Source: Diadema setosum (Eukaryota; Echinodermata; Echinoidea; Diadematoida; Diadematidae). Taken from it: a DNA stretch of 64,000 nucleotides. Positions 60,741 through 64,000 of the stretch are shown piece by piece; the stretch's first letter is position 1, and every line of letters begins with the position of its first letter. The stretch is taken from contig NC_092706.1 in assembly GCF_964275005.1 (NCBI RefSeq), forward strand, positions 3,725,113 to 3,789,112, read 5' to 3'. A model generated the notes under the pieces. That model saw only the letters and a program-made list of their open reading frames with translations, did no database searches and was not told where the DNA came from. The translations under genes were made by a program, and so were the position numbers.

Positions 60741-61341
60741 CCGCCGACTACGTCCCGTCAGATCTATGTCAATCAGCTACCCGTCCAATCAACAGCACGC
60801 TGGCCTTTGTTTCTCGAGAGAGGGTCAGTGATGACAGGTAATCGACCAATGACCGCTCGCACTTGACCGCTGCGCTGAGAATGATGAGCAGCCAAACCTC
60901 GAAAGCAGTAGTCGCGATCCCAGAAGCTTCGGGATTTTGTCCTTTCGACCGTGAGTAGGTCATCGCAGTCCATTGCAGCTCAACTGCTAAGAATACGAAA
61001 GGACAATTGAACTATATATTTATCAAGATGTAGCATGTGTGTGTGTGTGTGTGTGTGCGCGCGCAGATTTTTAGCGTTCAGACACCCTTTATTCTTATAT
61101 GTTACCAGATCTTACCAGAAGAGTTCGTTTAGAAATATGATAAAGTCATAGTAAGAACAGTTGTCAGTATAGTTTCCATCACAAGTTCGTTGTTTCGACT
61201 GCGTAAGATTTCTCCTCTTTAGCCATGCACGTGCCTCATCACACTTTTGATTGTTTACAAAACTTTGCTAGATATGGCAACAGGCTTGGTCATCTTTCCA
61301 AATATATCAGTATTGAATAGGGCCATTGCGTCGTATGGACG

Positions 61342-61417
<76 letters not shown>

Positions 61418-61418
61418 C
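61342..61418 (+). repeat. (CAA)n microsatellite, about 26 units
   Basis: A trinucleotide run that gives artefactual poly-Gln and poly-Asn frames. It is absent at the equivalent sites near 44800 and 53330. Confidence 0.95.
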
Positions 61419-61777
61419 TTTTTGTTAACATTCAATATATACAAATCGATTATCTATTTATATAATATCTCTAACGGCATTGCACTCATTGATATTTGCG
61501 TTACTTCTCGTGTTTTGATGAAACACACATAAAGGGTGAAAATGGCATTTTCTTATTAATATGATTCAATTCATCTGTTTGACTTTTTTTTTCACCAGAA
61601 CTCGAAACATTTATCACATTTGAATTAAAGCAAATCTGTGTCATGAGAATATCCCATATAGTTCAGGTTTAGTTTTAAAGTTCGTGGAGCAGAAATCTGC
61701 ACTCACAATTTTAAACATAAATCATATACATGTAGACGCAGTACAGTAGATCTAAAGCTATACAATCATGTAGAGAG

Positions 61778-61782
<5 letters not shown>

Positions 61783-61824
<42 letters not shown>
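61783..61824 (+). repeat. (GA)n microsatellite
   Basis: About 20 GA units, expanded relative to the short GAGAGA runs at the equivalent places in E (near 45220) and F (near 53745). Confidence 0.9.
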
Positions 61825-61829
<5 letters not shown>

Positions 61830-62599
61830 TTTATATTGCTGTTTGGGTTGTAAGTTCAGCACCATTTATTGCTTCCTAATTCAAGGAGGACGATTTTCAG
61901 GATGCCATGATGAACACTTGTGCTTGTACTATACTGCAGTGTATGATAATTAAACACAATTTCAAAGTTCTCATCAGTGAAAACAGTTGAACAGAGTGGT
62001 AAAGCAGTCTCTTCAAACTCTAACATTAAAAAATATTATACAATTACATTATCATATGCTGAATCTTTTCAACGAGTGTATTGTCATATGTTTTTCTTTC
62101 CTGAATAAGAAACAAACAGAGGTGCATGGTGTATAATGTCTTACAACTCTCTTGTTAGATTTTTTTCGAAGAAATCGTTTTGCCCTGTTTTTTTTTTCAA
62201 CGACTTAGCAGGTACAAGTCACCATTGCTAAGTTATTCCAACACAACCTGATGCGAATAAAGGAGAAGTCTCTCTTGCTGACATTTCGTCAAAAATAGAA
62301 AATTTATTGAATTACGATTGTTTTGTTTGAATGTCTACTGTTAAGGGCTTGTGAGACCATGACGTTCCCCTCATCTGAACTGAACATGTTCGTGGTTCTC
62401 ATTATAAAATCACATTTCATGAAACGTATATGAAATTTGAAAATGCCATACTCATGTTCCAACTCTATGTAAGATTTTGATGAAATTATTATTTGTTTGA
62501 TTTACTAGTAGTCTATATCATAGTGAATTTGAGATGTTATTGCATATTATATGCGAAAATATCTAACATTTATGTTAGAAAGTGATATAGCGAGTTAAT

Positions 62600-63030
62600 A
62601 ATGACGCTGTCAAGAACGCATGATTGTGACGTAGTGACGCAATTTCCGTCCCCGATGCTCCTCCGTAGAGGAATGGTCAATGTCAAGGGTCCGCGCTTGC
62701 ACCTGTCATTGATTTTCAACTCTCTGACATTGACTGACGGTCAAAAGTTAGCCCTCTTCCCAGGGCGGGAAGATCTGAGTGCACCTTTGAAGGCTTTCAC
62801 TCCGCACCGTCTCGTTATCTTGCCTGGATCCTCATCTGACTTGAGAGTTAATAGCTTTCTTTTGTTTGGGAGAGATACCTTTTCATCGTTTCGACTCCGG
62901 AGGGGTATAGTCATGATTAACATCGCCTGTTGTTCTTCTAATCTATAGAGGCGTATGTCGAAGACTGGAACCAGGGAGGTAGAAACTTCCCCGATGGAAC
63001 TGAATGGAGAGGGGATATAAGCATTGCAAA
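62600..63030 (+). promoter_or_regulatory. Promoter-like module 3, unit G
   Basis: GTGACGTAGTGACGC and a plus-strand GGATATAAGC near 63012 are both conserved with E and F. An open frame (62601-62948, plus) crosses it and includes FPGREDLSAPLKAFTPHRL. The same frame is not kept throughout E, so I do not call it a gene. Confidence 0.3.
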
Positions 63031-63139
63031 CTTGAACTATAGTCAGGGTAGAGGTGAATTGATAGACGGAGCGAGATGGTGAAAAGAGCGAGGGTCGGGA
63101 GCGAGAGAGAAGGCGGGGAGGATGTGGGGGGGGGGGGGG

Positions 63140-64000
63140 GTAAAGACAAGAGTCCCAACTTGTAACGATATCATCAATGAGAATTAATTGGAGAGTAGCG
63201 TCGTGTTTGGCCACGTACGTGTTCTTGTCTGAACAAGATAATTGGGGCTAGATTGAATCATCTGAATAGCAAAATAAAAATTACGAATTGGCACTATATG
63301 TCGAGAGGTTAAAGTTCTGACGACATCGGTAGGCCTACAGTGGACTATTTAGCAAAGGGACCCATGGAGAAGTATCAAAACGTTTATTTCTTCAACATAA
63401 CGTTGATCTCTCTGTCATTTATCATAGCAAAAGAATTCTATCAATCTCCCCACTCACATTAGGTCAAATATTTTGTTTGCTTGATATTTCCATCTGCGAA
63501 GATGGCTGGATAGAGCCATAAGCCCCAGTATAATAGGCTTTAATATGCTGCACATGGACTGCGCAATGACACTATAAGCATTATAAATCTATTGATAAAC
63601 GAATTTGCTGCACAAAACCCTGATAGGAGAAGCAATTAAAGATCAGTAGATTGGCAGACAGAAAGAAAGTATCAACGTTTAACATATCAAAGATTTCCAG
63701 AGTATGTTCTTCAGCATGGCATAAACAATACATATTAAGCTACACTGTAATTACTAAAAGTTAAATCCCCTTATTGGTATCTGAGAATGTCCCGCGAATG
63801 ATCGTTAGCAGCCTACACTCTTGTATATTTGCATGCACGTACTAAAGTCATTGTGTGCTACACCGTCTGCGTCGGCGCAGCGGATACCTTTTTTTCGATG
63901 AGCTAGGCGTTCCTACGAACTGAGAACTTAGCAACAGTGCAAACAAGATGGCCGTCCGTCGGCTGTAAAGTCTGTCGGATAATCGCTGTAATTTGAACGT
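63140..64000. other. Single-copy flank to the right of the array
   Basis: Unit similarity stops after the poly-G run near 63126-63140. No gene is supported. Near 63950 AAGATGGCCGTC resembles a YY1-type site, and GC rises in the last 130 bases, which could be the edge of a promoter beyond the window. Confidence 0.4.

Larger units (their letters stand above)
17320..63130 (-). repeat. Tandem gene array of seven finger-less Sp5-like units
   Basis: Seven gene copies on the minus strand start at 18792, 23738, 25930, 31045, 39789, 48123 and 56776. Unit spacing is about 5 kb (A to B), 7.3 kb (B to D, including truncated C) and 8.3-8.7 kb (D to E with the LINE; E to F; F to G). Upstream flanks fall into two classes. 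Class I (A, C, D) reads GACCATCAGTC after the promoter. Class II (B, E, F, G) reads GACCATCTGGCCGAAGC and carries an extra inverted-repeat element and two promoter-like modules. Similarity to the preceding spacers stops near 63,130. Confidence 0.85.

Noticed and set aside
61247-61532. Poly-Gln and poly-Asn ORFs
   Set aside because: They are generated by the (CAA)n run; flanking frames are not conserved in E or F.
62601-62948. 115-codon plus-strand ORF as a gene
   Set aside because: The same frame is interrupted in the equivalent E and F modules and overlaps promoter-like sequence.
1-64000. tRNA or rRNA genes
   Set aside because: I saw no cloverleaf with A and B boxes and no recognisable rRNA sequence, though a covariance-model search was not possible here.

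Overview
This is a eukaryotic window: genes split by GT-AG introns, AT-rich intergenic DNA, many (CA)n/(TG)n microsatellites, many short inverted-repeat transposons (MITEs) and one full-length LINE. The LINE type (hydrophobic N-terminus followed by a 2A-like NPGP motif) and the hairpin MITEs suggest an invertebrate deuterostome, most likely a sea urchin. That is an inference from repeat style, not a species identification.

Layout. Bases 1-17,300 are mostly single-copy sequence. They hold several MITEs, a purine-rich tract, one well-supported minus-strand coding exon (8,409-8,852) of an unidentified gene and a weaker candidate upstream exon (13,037-13,126). Bases about 17,320-63,130 are a tandem array. 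Each unit carries, on the minus strand, a small two-exon gene (copies A-G). Copies A, B, D, E, F and G are intact (234-238 aa). Copy C has lost the 3' half of exon 2, which is replaced by a non-genic tandem repeat. Every copy has the same 11-codon first exon, an intron of about 220-270 bp, a second exon of about 670-680 bp, a TATAAATA box about 145-195 bp upstream of the ATG and, except in C, an AATAAA/ATTAAA signal about 130 bp after the stop. Bases 63,200-64,000 are flanking single-copy DNA.

The tandem genes encode proline-rich proteins with an Sp-family 'SP box' (SPLALLAATCRKIG) and a second Sp5-like motif (HQLPPTPP). They stop where an Sp factor would have its buttonhead box and three C2H2 zinc fingers. 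In that place is a basic patch and an acidic tail ending in IIDVVSL, which looks like a SUMO-interacting motif. I read this as a finger-less, Sp5-derived expanded family, possibly acting by competing for Sp5 partners. I do not know of a description of it.

The array has two unit classes: class I upstream flanks in A, C and D, and class II flanks in B, E, F and G. Between genes lies a conserved minus-strand block (six copies) that resembles a decayed homeodomain exon. A 3.76-kb CR1/L2-type LINE is inserted into one of them. Class II units also carry two promoter-like modules whose CCAAT/GC-rich cores resemble the gene promoters. Comparing units gives empty sites for several MITEs, so the array records the order of its own duplications and insertions.
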